Shown here one piece after another: positions 31,837 to 39,306 of a DNA stretch of 39,306 bases. The notes beneath the pieces are model-generated. The model ran no database searches. It had not been told where the DNA came from and saw only the letters and a list, made by a program, of their open reading frames with translations. The translations under genes were made by a program, and so were the position numbers. Source of the DNA: Candidatus Omnitrophota bacterium (lineage in GTDB: Bacteria > Omnitrophota > Gorgyraeia > Zapsychrales > Fredricksoniimonadaceae); contig JAUSEK010000005.1 in the NCBI GenBank assembly GCA_030650275.1, positions 1 through 39,306 on the forward strand. Direction: 5' to 3'. How positions within the stretch are numbered: the stretch's first letter is position 1; the number at the start of each line of letters is the position of its first letter.

Positions 31837-34800
31837 ATCTGGAACGAAAATATAACAGGGATGATTTTCTAGCATTTTTAAAGTCTTTTATTCCAGAATT
31901 TACAAAAGATGTTAGGCGCGTTGGCACTAGCGGATTACAAGTAACAAAAGAAACATTTTATCTTGGGGAAAGTGCAAAGTTCAATCTGTCTATATTTGAG
32001 TTAATCCATTCGTCATCTGCTGATGCTCGCGTAGCTTTGGCTATGGACGGCTTCAAGGTAATGAAGAGTAGCGCTACATACCGGGCACTAGTGATCTATC
32101 GAGCCGATAAGGGAGAAGATTGGCGGTTGTCTTTAATGACAGCCACTCCCGGTGTTAATGCAGAAGGAAAAGTAGAGCAAGTCCTCTCAAATCCACGCAG
32201 ATTTTCTTTTTTTTTGGGTCCCAACGCTCAAATTAATACGCCGTATCAATTTCTTATTGAACAAGGCCAGGTAAAAGATTTCGATGATTTAAAAAGCCGC
32301 TTTTCAATCGAGGTGGTAAATAAGAACTTCTATACGCAAATCGCGGTTCTTTTTACTCAATTGGCTGGGGGGAAACGTATAATTGGCCGAAAGTCAATTG
32401 ATGCTGGTAGGGGTCTTTTGAACTTGCCCTCTACTGTCGATGATACTTTGGATAAAGAATTTACGGTTCGGCTCATTGGTCGACTTGTATTTTGTTGGTT
32501 TCTAAAGAAAAAACGGTCGGACAAAAATATCGCTCTTTTGCCAGAAGAGCTTCTTTCAGTGAAAGCAGTCTCAAGAAATAGAGATTATTACCATGGTATT
32601 TTGGAACCCTTGTTTTTTGAGGTGCTTAATACTTCTGTGGTGAATCGTGAAAAGAAATATCAAGGATCGCTTTGGTCGCAAATACCTTTTTTAAATGGTG
32701 GTCTTTTTACTCCACATCATCATGATTTTTATGAGCTGGGACCTCTGCGGATTTCAAAGTATATAAATACGCTTAAGGTTCCCGATCATTGGATAAAAGA
32801 GTTATTCGAAATTCTTGAAACATATAACTTTACTATTGATGAGAACACATCCATTGATGTTGAGCTTTCCATCGAGCCTGAAATGCTTGGCCGTATCTTT
32901 GAAAATTTACTTGCTGAAATCAATCCTGAAACTGGAGAGACTGCGCGTAAGGCGACCGGCAGCTTCTATACCCCAAGGCCGATTGTGGAGCATATGGTCG
33001 ATGAAAGTTTAAATCAATACCTACTCACAAAGACTAAGTTAGATGAGAGTAAGATTAAAAGTCTTCTAAGTTATGAAAGTTTTGAAGTAAAACTTACCGA
33101 ATCAGAGAAAGAATCTGTTCTCGGGGCTCTTGACGTTGTTAAGGTTATTGATCCTGCCTGCGGAAGTGGCGCTTTCCCAATGGGGATACTTCAAAAGATA
33201 CTACTCATTCTCCAGAAACTAGATCCGGAATCTGAATGGTGGCTTGAAAGAAAGCTTTCTCAAATCGAGAGCAAATTACTCAGACAAGAACTTGGGAGAA
33301 AATTGAAATCCCAAAATGTTAATTATGTTCATAAACTTGGGATTATTCAAAGTTCGATTTATGGTGTGGATATCCAGCCGATTGCTGTTGAGATTTCAAA
33401 GTTGAGGTTTTTTCTGTCGCTTATAGTGGATGAAAAAGTAAGTGATACGAAAGAAAATCGTGGTGTTGAGCCATTGCCAAATCTTGAATTTAAATTTATG
33501 TGTACCAATAGTTTAATAGGTTTGCCAAAAAAGGAAAAGAATTCAGATGAGCTTTTTGAAGCGGAGGATACTCAATCTATCAGTGAGCTTAAAGACCTCC
33601 GGGATGAATATCTGCGAAGTTACGGGGTTGAGAAAGAAAAAATACAAATAAAATTTTTAAAAACACAAAGAAAAATGGCAGAATTTTATTGGCAAAGTAT
33701 ATTAAGGCCACAAATCGATCTTTGGGGGAATCAAAAGGAAATTAAGAAGCAGGATGTACCTGAATTTACACGCATGTTGAGTAATTGGGACCCGTTTTCA
33801 GATAAACCGGCCGGCTGGTTTGATCCAGAATGGATGTTTGGGATAAAAGATGGGTTTGATATTGTGATCGGGAATCCACCGTATGGTATTTTGAATAAGA
33901 AACAAAATAAGACCGAAAGTATTATTGTTTCGGAAGAAGAATTAGAGTTCTTTAAGAATAGTAGTTATTATGAGCCTGCTTCAGGAGGAATGATAAATAT
34001 TTTTAGGCTTTTTATACTAAGAAGTATTTATCTTCTTTCAAAGAACGGGATATTTTCAGAAATATTTCCGTTAGCATTTATTGGTGACTTAAGCATTGGA
34101 AGATTAAGAAAATACATTCTAGACCATTACGAAATTCTTTCTATTGAAGCATTTCCCGAAAGAGATAATTCAAATAAAAGAGTTTTTGAGGCGGTAAAAA
34201 TGTCAGTTTGTATTTTGAATTTACGAAATTCAAAAACAAAATCAGATGCCCCATTCTTTATTAGAATTAATACGGATAGATATATAGATGAAAAAGCGGA
34301 GAAGAATTATTTAACAAAGAAAATCGTAGATTTGATTGATAAAGAAAACACTACTTTCCCTTTGACAACTTTAAAAGAGACAAATCTTTTAGTAAAAATA
34401 TTTTCTAATAGCATTCGTTTTTCACAGATAGGTAAATGTAATACCGGAGAAGTAGATATGACATTTTGTAAAGACTGTTTTTCGAATAATCCAAATAATG
34501 CCAGGCTTTTAAAAGGCGCAATAATTGATAGGTACCAACTACGAACAAAAATGAGCCAAGGAGAGATAGTATTTATTGATGAGAAAAAGTTATTTGCTTT
34601 GAAAAGGAACTTATCAAATGACTTTAAAGTTCAAGAACGAATAGTTTTGCAAGGTATAACTGGAGTTAATGAATCATCCAGACTAAAAATGATGATAATT
34701 AAGGATGCCTATTGTGCCAATTCTCTGAATTATTTAACACTAAACAAAGATTTAGATAAAAAATATCTGCTCGGCATATTTAATAGCAAACTGCTTAATT

Positions 34801-35222
34801 TTGTTTTCTCTAAGTTCAGCACAAATAGCAATGTTAACGGGTATGAAATCGATAATGCTCCAGTAATTATTGATGATGCCTTCATTGAACCAATTAGCAA
34901 ATTGGTGAGTTTTATTATATTAAATAATCATGTAGGGATTCATAGTTTAGGGGGAGCATCATTCTTTTTTGAACGACTTATAGATGCTATGGTTTATGAA
35001 CTTTATCTCTCAGACGAAATCAAAGCTGCTAATTGCGAAATTCTGCAGTATCTTGGTAATCTGCAAGAGCTGAAAGACGACTGGAGTGATGGGGAGAAGC
35101 TCGCAGCTATTGAGAAAGTGTATAAAAAATTCTTCGATTTGCTGCACCCGGTAAGTGCTGCCATGGCAAAAATGCAAGGAATTCCGGAGGTGAGAATTAT
35201 TGAGGGGAGAGGTAAGGATTAA
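31833..35222 (+). CDS. Eco57I/type IIG-like adenine DNA methyltransferase
   Basis: A 1129-residue N6-adenine methyltransferase. The SAM motif I is VIDPACGSGAFPMGIL (Asp at 440), preceded by the entry motif ATGSFYTPRPIVEHMV (about 371-386). The catalytic motif IV is IVIGNPPYGIL (Asn681-Pro-Pro-Tyr). The N-terminal 350 residues are a domain found in large Eco57I/PglX-like enzymes (FFLGPNAQINTPYQFLIEQG), in which I see no nuclease motif. The C-terminal 400 residues fit a target-recognition region with coiled spacers. ATG 31833 overlaps the helicase stop by 4 nt. It would mark self DNA while the PLD-helicase attacks unmarked DNA. Confidence 0.88.
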   Translation: MNLERKYNRDDFLAFLKSFIPEFTKDVRRVGTSGLQVTKETFYLGESAKFNLSIFELIHSSSADARVALAMDGFKVMKSSATYRALVIYRADKGEDWRLSLMTATPGVNAEGKVEQVLSNPRRFSFFLGPNAQINTPYQFLIEQGQVKDFDDLKSRFSIEVVNKNFYTQIAVLFTQLAGGKRIIGRKSIDAGRGLLNLPSTVDDTLDKEFTVRLIGRLVFCWFLKKKRSDKNIALLPEELLSVKAVSRNRDYYHGILEPLFFEVLNTSVVNREKKYQGSLWSQIPFLNGGLFTPHHHDFYELGPLRISKYINTLKVPDHWIKELFEILETYNFTIDENTSIDVELSIEPEMLGRIFENLLAEINPETGETARKATGSFYTPRPIVEHMVDESLNQYLLTKTKLDESKIKSLLSYESFEVKLTESEKESVLGALDVVKVIDPACGSGAFPMGILQKILLILQKLDPESEWWLERKLSQIESKLLRQELGRKLKSQNVNYVHKLGIIQSSIYGVDIQPIAVEISKLRFFLSLIVDEKVSDTKENRGVEPLPNLEFKFMCTNSLIGLPKKEKNSDELFEAEDTQSISELKDLRDEYLRSYGVEKEKIQIKFLKTQRKMAEFYWQSILRPQIDLWGNQKEIKKQDVPEFTRMLSNWDPFSDKPAGWFDPEWMFGIKDGFDIVIGNPPYGILNKKQNKTESIIVSEEELEFFKNSSYYEPASGGMINIFRLFILRSIYLLSKNGIFSEIFPLAFIGDLSIGRLRKYILDHYEILSIEAFPERDNSNKRVFEAVKMSVCILNLRNSKTKSDAPFFIRINTDRYIDEKAEKNYLTKKIVDLIDKENTTFPLTTLKETNLLVKIFSNSIRFSQIGKCNTGEVDMTFCKDCFSNNPNNARLLKGAIIDRYQLRTKMSQGEIVFIDEKKLFALKRNLSNDFKVQERIVLQGITGVNESSRLKMMIIKDAYCANSLNYLTLNKDLDKKYLLGIFNSKLLNFVFSKFSTNSNVNGYEIDNAPVIIDDAFIEPISKLVSFIILNNHVGIHSLGGASFFFERLIDAMVYELYLSDEIKAANCEILQYLGNLQELKDDWSDGEKLAAIEKVYKKFFDLLHPVSAAMAKMQGIPEVRIIEGRGKD

Positions 35223-35283
35223 TGCTTATTAAGCACTTTGAAATTAAAAATTCCAAAATTCTAAATAGGGATCTTTATTTTGC

Positions 35284-35320
35284 TATAATTCTTTTAAAAG
35301 GATTTAACTTTATTAAGGAG
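35284..35320 (+). promoter_or_regulatory. Extended -10 promoter and RBS of the ImmA/IrrE-toxin operon
   Basis: TGC directly followed by TATAAT (35281-35289) is an extended -10 element, which does not need a good -35 box (none is seen). AAGGAG (35315-35320) stands 4 nt before ATG 35325. The pair can therefore be expressed independently of the methyltransferase. Confidence 0.5.
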
Positions 35321-35324
35321 AACA

Positions 35325-36512
35325 ATGCCAAAAGTTAACCCAAATATACTTCGTTGGGCGCGTGAAAAGGCAAGGTTGACTTTGGAGGAGGCTGCCGAAA
35401 AGCTTGGCCTTCCTGACATAAAGAATATGTCTGCGTCTGATCGTTTGGTTGCATTAGAAAAGGGTAAGGATGAGCCTACTCGATCATTGCTTGTAAAAAT
35501 GACAAAGCAATACCGTCGGCCTTTATTAACCTTTTATATGTCGACTCCTCCAAGACAAGGCGAGCGTGGCCAAGATTTTCGTACGCTTACAGATAATTAT
35601 GCAATTGAAAAAGATGTAATACTGGATACTTTGATCCGGGATATTTACGCACGACAAAGCATGCTCTGCGTTGTATTAAAAGATGAGGAAGATGCCAAAC
35701 CCCTGCCGTTTATTGATTCTACGAAACTGTCGGATGGAATAAGTGTCGTATTAAAATCTATCCAGCAAACAATTCCATTTGATTTAGATGTCTTTTATAA
35801 CAAACCATCACCTGAAAATGCATTTGCTTATTTACGATCAACAGTTGAGAAGACAGGTGTATTTGTTTTGCTTATCAGCAATCTTGGAAGCCATCACACT
35901 TCAATTGAAGTAGAAATGTTTAGAGGATTTGCTCTGGCAGATAACATTGCTCCTTTCGTAATCATTAATGATCAAGACTCGAAGACTGCTTGGTCTTTTA
36001 CACTTCTTCATGAATTAGCTCATCTTTGGCTGGGACAGACCGGCATAAGCGGGCTATCTTCTAATAAAACAATTGAAAAATTTTGTAATGACGTAGCAAG
36101 TGAATTTCTACTTCCTACGGAGAAGCTTCGACTCATTAACATAAATAGCGCCATGGAATCTGAAGAAATTAAAACTTCTATTAGTGAATTTGCAAGATCA
36201 CATAACCTAAGCGGCTCTATGGTCGCCTATAAACTTTTTCGTACAGGTTTAATTTCAGAAAGTCTTTGGCATCAACTCAGCCATTCTTATCGAGAACTGT
36301 GGTATCACGCCATGTTAAAGCAGCGCACAAAAGCACGCGAATCAGAGGGAGGAGGGCCTTCTTACTATATGGTACGTCGACATCGCATTGGAGTTCATTT
36401 GATTACTCTGGTCCAACGTATGATGGCAGCGGGTTCTTTAACTACTTCTAAGGCTGCTAAGGTGCTTGGAATCAAACCTCAAAACATACAAACTCTCATA
36501 AATAGTCATTGA
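35325..36512 (+). CDS. XRE-family HTH / ImmA-IrrE metallopeptidase (antitoxin-type)
   Basis: A 395-residue protein. Residues 8-60 (LRWAREKARLTLEEAAEKLG) are a Cro/C1-type HTH. The central domain has the zinc-peptidase motif LLHELAHLWLG (HExxH), with the third ligand likely in the EKFCNDVASEFLLP helix, placing it in the ImmA/IrrE (COG2856) group. The C-terminal helices (SLTTSKAAKVLGIKPQNI) look like a second HTH. Such proteins act as antitoxin-regulators next to DUF4411 PIN-like toxins, as here, or as proteases that remove repressors. The toxin gene follows after 28 nt. Confidence 0.85.
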   Translation: MPKVNPNILRWAREKARLTLEEAAEKLGLPDIKNMSASDRLVALEKGKDEPTRSLLVKMTKQYRRPLLTFYMSTPPRQGERGQDFRTLTDNYAIEKDVILDTLIRDIYARQSMLCVVLKDEEDAKPLPFIDSTKLSDGISVVLKSIQQTIPFDLDVFYNKPSPENAFAYLRSTVEKTGVFVLLISNLGSHHTSIEVEMFRGFALADNIAPFVIINDQDSKTAWSFTLLHELAHLWLGQTGISGLSSNKTIEKFCNDVASEFLLPTEKLRLININSAMESEEIKTSISEFARSHNLSGSMVAYKLFRTGLISESLWHQLSHSYRELWYHAMLKQRTKARESEGGGPSYYMVRRHRIGVHLITLVQRMMAAGSLTTSKAAKVLGIKPQNIQTLINSH

Positions 36513-36540
36513 TCCCTGCGTTCAATGTGTAGGAGATTTC

Positions 36541-37050
36541 TTGCTTTATTTACTTGATGCTAATGTTCTTATAGACGCAGATCGGGACTATTACCCAATA
36601 GAGAGCGTTCCCGAATTCTGGGAATGGCTTATCTATATGGGGAAAAAAGGGGAGGTCAAAATACCGCTTGAAGTATACGAAGAAATAAAGGAAGGTAATA
36701 AAGAAGATGCTCTGACAATTTGGGTTAAAACTGCCTCAACAGAAGATGCCTTACTTCTCACCGAACAAGTAGATGCAATTTTAGTTTCTCGCATAACAGA
36801 TGAAGGATACGCGCCAGATTTAACTGATAATGAAGTTGAAGCTATTGGCCGGGACCCATTCCTAATTGCTTATGCTATGGCAAAAATAAAGGAACGGTGC
36901 GTGGTTACAACAGAGGTGTCCAGACCGAGACGTTTACGTGAAAATCGTCATCTTCCTGATGTGTGTGGTGGCTTTGGTGTTTGTTGTTGTAACACATTTA
37001 AATTTATTAAAGATTCGAACTTTACGACCAATTGGAAGACTAATCCATAA
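36541..37050 (+). CDS. DUF4411 PIN-like toxin
   Basis: A 169-residue product beginning (M/L)LYLLDANVLIDADRDYYPI, then VPEFWEWL, then the GEVKIPLEVYEEIKEGN strand-helix. The later acidic motif is GRDPFLIAYAMAK, then CVVTTEV and the C-terminal LPDVCGGFGVCC. This is the DUF4411 family, a PIN-fold ribonuclease relative paired with XRE-ImmA/IrrE proteins. The start is TTG, chosen because GGAG ends 5 nt before it and the family N-terminus fits exactly. It is the last gene of the AT-rich cargo. A VapC-like RNase toxin role is inferred from the fold and the neighbour. Confidence 0.82.
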   Translation: MLYLLDANVLIDADRDYYPIESVPEFWEWLIYMGKKGEVKIPLEVYEEIKEGNKEDALTIWVKTASTEDALLLTEQVDAILVSRITDEGYAPDLTDNEVEAIGRDPFLIAYAMAKIKERCVVTTEVSRPRRLRENRHLPDVCGGFGVCCCNTFKFIKDSNFTTNWKTNP

Positions 37051-37140
37051 AGAAGTGATTTGATTAATTTTGTAACATACAATAAGGTCATGAAGCCTGG
37101 ATACTGACAGAGATTCAATTTGAAATTTAGTATTTCGTAA

Positions 37141-37162
37141 AAGTCAATATTTAGATTGACTT
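37141..37162. promoter_or_regulatory. Operator-like inverted repeat upstream of the transfer genes
   Basis: AAGTCAAT (37141-37148) and ATTGACTT (37155-37162) are exact 8-bp inverted arms with a 6-bp spacer, 17 nt before the -35 box of the transfer-gene promoter. The size and place suit a dimeric regulator that controls transfer. Confidence 0.5.
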
Positions 37163-37179
37163 ATCATCAAAAATAATTG

Positions 37180-37207
37180 TTGACAAGAATTTTGATTCTG
37201 GTAATAT
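37180..37207 (+). promoter_or_regulatory. Promoter of the conjugation-gene cluster
   Basis: A perfect TTGACA (37180-37185), a 16-bp spacer and TAATAT (37202-37207) lie 175 nt upstream of the first transfer-region gene. The remainder of the 331-nt gap 37051-37381 is AT-rich up to this promoter, then of more normal composition. It holds no confident gene. Confidence 0.6.
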
Positions 37208-37381
37208 CATCCTCAGAAATTGATAACCATCAATTTCCCATCGTTCCCCGCGGTGGAAGTAAAAAGTAGTTCAAACCCCCGGTAGTCCGTTCTTCCATAG
37301 TTTCTTAACGCTTGGTCAATTTCTTTTCCCAAATGAAGAGGTTGAACTTGCAAGATGCGTTTTTTGTGAAGGAGGCCGCGC

Positions 37382-38158
37382 GTGCGTGCCATTCCGCCAA
37401 AAATCCAAATCTTGAAGTTCGTATGGGAACAGGGGATTGTCACCGTTGACGATGTAACCCGCCATTTATTCCAGCCCGATAAGTTCCGTGCTGTTCGTAT
37501 CGCCCTGCATAAGCTCGGAGTCGCGCACATTAAATACCCTGGCATTAAGCACGGTATTTGGTTTATTGACAAGCCCGAATTGTACGACCTTTTAAGCTGT
37601 TATTTCCCTGATATACCCTCATTTGAAGCCCGCCTTGTCCCTGTTATTCAATTCCTGCATTATTTGGAAATCAATCGTATCCGCACAGCAATACAAAACT
37701 CCGGCCAGATCATCATTGATGAATGGTGGTCCGAGAACCATATCCGTGCCTTGGATCCTGCCTGGCGCAGCAGAGCAGGCAATTCAATAATACCTGACGC
37801 CATCTTTTGGCGAAAACGCCCGGATGGGACCCGCCAGCAATTCTTTCTTGAGTACGAACGTACTTTAAAGAATAGGGAACGCTACACAGATATTTTTTGT
37901 TACTACGCCAAGCGGGAGGGGGTACAAAACCGCAATGTTATTTATATTTGCCAAACGCCTTACATCAGACAGGCACTCGTATCTATTGAAGCGCGGCTGG
38001 CCAAGGTGGGCAAGCTGGAAGGGACAGGTCTGTATTTCCAATTTGTTACTTTGGAGAGTTTCTATAAAACCTACGGCGATCAACCTACAAATAAGGAGAT
38101 ATTACCATGCGCACCGTCAAACAATGGTTCAAGGCCCCTGGCTGTAAATGTTTCTTGA
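37382..38158 (+). CDS. Replication-relaxation family protein
   Basis: A 258-residue protein resembling the replication-relaxation family (PF13814), associated with conjugative plasmids and ICEs. The N-terminal winged-helix part (PPKIQILKFVWEQGIVTVDD and onward, FRAVRIALHKLG) is followed by a region with IPDAIFWRK and FLEYERTLKNRERYTDIFCYY, where the conserved E-x-x-R/K-x-x-x-x-R-Y pattern sits. GTG 37382 is preceded by GGAGG, 6 nt away. Its last 52 nt overlap the pilin gene in another frame. It probably regulates plasmid or ICE DNA handling; the exact biochemical role is unknown. Confidence 0.72.
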   Translation: MRAIPPKIQILKFVWEQGIVTVDDVTRHLFQPDKFRAVRIALHKLGVAHIKYPGIKHGIWFIDKPELYDLLSCYFPDIPSFEARLVPVIQFLHYLEINRIRTAIQNSGQIIIDEWWSENHIRALDPAWRSRAGNSIIPDAIFWRKRPDGTRQQFFLEYERTLKNRERYTDIFCYYAKREGVQNRNVIYICQTPYIRQALVSIEARLAKVGKLEGTGLYFQFVTLESFYKTYGDQPTNKEILPCAPSNNGSRPLAVNVS

Positions 38159-38403
38159 TGTTTGTATTTTTTGTATTTTTGATGTGCCAACCGGCTTTTG
38201 CCGATCTGGTCAGCGGCATGGATGAATTACAAAGCAAGGTCAAAAGCATATGCCAGCCGCTGGCGATCATCTTCCTTATTATAGCGGGCTGGCAAAAGGC
38301 AATGGGGAACAGCCAGTTATTCGTGGCCGCCTTGATCGGCACGGTCATTATGTTTGCTTCACCCCAGATCGTTGATTTTGTCAGCGCATCATTCGGGAGA
38401 TAG
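38107..38403 (+). CDS. VirB2/TrbC-like conjugative pilin
   Basis: A 98-residue product with a long signal peptide (CFLMFVFFVFLMCQPAFA, cut before DLVSG), a short polar stretch and two hydrophobic helices (PLAIIFLIIAGWQKAM and LFVAALIGTVIMFASPQIVDF). This is the plan of VirB2/TrbC pilins of type IV secretion systems. The AAGGAG site precedes ATG 38107. It is followed after 3 nt by the VirB3-VirB4-like gene, the standard order of a conjugation operon. Confidence 0.85.
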   Translation: MRTVKQWFKAPGCKCFLMFVFFVFLMCQPAFADLVSGMDELQSKVKSICQPLAIIFLIIAGWQKAMGNSQLFVAALIGTVIMFASPQIVDFVSASFGR

Positions 38404-38406
38404 TTT

Positions 38407-39306
38407 ATGCGTCTTTACTCGGAAAAGTGTTTAAGGAATCTTCAGGACAGGATGATCGTCTTTGGCTTTGAAGGGTGGGATATCTTTATGGTTTTGGGGG
38501 CCGCTCTGATCCTGCAGATCGTCAAGGTTAACAGCCTTGTCATTTGGGGCATTTGCGGGGTCATGAGCGGTTTCCTTATTTTGGTCAAAAGGGGCAAGCC
38601 GGCCAATGCAAGCGAGCATTACATGGACTGGTTCTTTAAGGACAAGCGGTTTACCGCCTTCCCGCAGGCCTTTGCCCACAATATCCGTGGCCGTGAGCTA
38701 GATTTGAGGCTCAACGGCCTGCAGGAGATCCTGCCTTATAGCCATTTTGAGGACGGTTTTCTGGTTTTTAAGGATGATTCCCTGTCTGTCGGGTATGCCA
38801 TCACCTGTCCCAGCCTTGACAATCTGTCCTCGGATGAACTGATCGGCTATTCTCAAAAAATTGAAACCTTTCTTAACGGTTTAAGCGATAGAGCGACCTA
38901 CCAGGTGTTCTTCACCCTGGATAGCGATTATCACAAGGAGATTGACGAGCATAAGGTAATCAAAACCAATCATCCTTTGATCAAGACCATGCACGCTCAA
39001 CGTATTGAACGCTTTGAGGCGTTAACCAAAGAAAGACTTTTTAGACGCCGACAGTGTTATTTGTTGGTTAATTTCGCGCAAGTCCACCTGGGCGGGAGGC
39101 CCAGACCGTTTAATTTCTTTGGCAGTATAAAGAAATTAACCGCCGCCCAGGTGGATGAAACGAAAAAGGATTTCCGGCTGGTGCTTAATAATATAGAGGA
39201 AGGCATAAACGGCGCGGGGTTAGGGTGTAAGCCGATGGATGACTACGGGCTTATGTGCTTAATGTACAAATACCTTAACCCCGACCGTTTAAAAGAAGGC
39301 ATTGAA
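38407..39306 (+). CDS. VirB3-VirB4-like T4SS ATPase, N-terminal part (cut by window end)
   Basis: The frame is open from ATG 38407 to the window end (300 codons). Residues 10-65 have a VirB3-like membrane hairpin (IFMVLGAALILQIV and LVIWGICGVMSGFLILV). The following region (LPYSHFEDGFLVFKDDSLSV, then GYAITCP, YSQKIETFLNGLSDRATYQV, RLFRRRQCYLLVNF) matches the N-terminal domain of VirB4/TraC ATPases. The Walker motifs would lie beyond the window. A fused VirB3-VirB4 powers pilus assembly and substrate export. It confirms that the region is conjugative. Confidence 0.82.
   Translation, partial: MRLYSEKCLRNLQDRMIVFGFEGWDIFMVLGAALILQIVKVNSLVIWGICGVMSGFLILVKRGKPANASEHYMDWFFKDKRFTAFPQAFAHNIRGRELDLRLNGLQEILPYSHFEDGFLVFKDDSLSVGYAITCPSLDNLSSDELIGYSQKIETFLNGLSDRATYQVFFTLDSDYHKEIDEHKVIKTNHPLIKTMHAQRIERFEALTKERLFRRRQCYLLVNFAQVHLGGRPRPFNFFGSIKKLTAAQVDETKKDFRLVLNNIEEGINGAGLGCKPMDDYGLMCLMYKYLNPDRLKEGIE

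Noticed and set aside
31833-32950. N-terminal nuclease domain in the methyltransferase (type IIG enzyme)
   Set aside because: I could not find a PD-(D/E)XK or HNH pattern in the first 370 residues; the nuclease function is more likely in the PLD domain of the helicase partner.

Overview
The window has two parts. Positions 1 to about 22,500 are a dense, GC-rich bacterial chromosome of housekeeping genes. From about 22,540 to the end it is an integrative conjugative element (ICE) or integrated plasmid, which runs off the right edge. The gene content fits a Gram-negative-type bacterium that charges tRNAs through GatCAB: PPi-type phosphofructokinase, a bactofilin fused to an HTH domain, ArnT-like glycosyltransferases and a minimal CdaR. 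Candidatus Omnitrophota or a relative in the PVC group is my best guess, by inference only; there is no rRNA to test it.

Chromosomal part: 3' end of fabD, gatC-gatA-gatB, an S41 protease (ctpA), a divergent polysaccharide deacetylase, tsaD, a palindromic mini-repeat, a bactofilin-HTH fusion with an HTH-membrane partner, and tRNA-Met(CAT). Then an ArnT-like transferase, an SNase-like protein, and a tightly packed run tilS / YwqK-repeat protein / ftsH / folP / cdaA / mini-cdaR / pdxJ / acpS / nnrD, in which many genes overlap or abut. A second GT39-like membrane protein converges on PPi-pfk. The pfk gene lies downstream of tRNA-Thr-Tyr-Gly on the minus strand. Divergent from these are a GT2 glycosyltransferase and gpsA.

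Junction: a tRNA-Pro(GGG) gene with its own promoter stops just after the anticodon loop (22,543). Mobile-element sequence follows.

Mobile part: a small membrane protein, a candidate PD-(D/E)XK protein (minus strand), and a 790-nt non-coding region. That region has six helically phased GAACA boxes, nested hairpins and a 162-nt tract with no C on the plus strand. Next come three small genes, the last of which is the antirestriction gene ardA. Each is preceded by a long interrupted palindrome with CAAGG/CCTTG arms. I read this as a candidate oriT or origin followed by a conjugative leading region with candidate single-stranded-DNA promoters or RNA switches. An AT-rich cargo block follows (27,390-37,050): a membrane protein, a PLD-nuclease/SNF2-type helicase, a large Eco57I-type adenine methyltransferase, an XRE-ImmA/IrrE regulator and a DUF4411 PIN-like toxin. 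This looks like a restriction-type defence system with a toxin-antitoxin pair. Transfer genes then begin: a replication-relaxation family protein, a VirB2/TrbC-like pilin and a VirB3-VirB4-like ATPase cut by the window edge.

The most notable candidates for undescribed biology are the repeated palindromic leaders in front of ardA and its two small neighbours, the structured non-coding region beside them, and the two-gene PLD-helicase/methyltransferase defence module with its membrane-protein neighbour.
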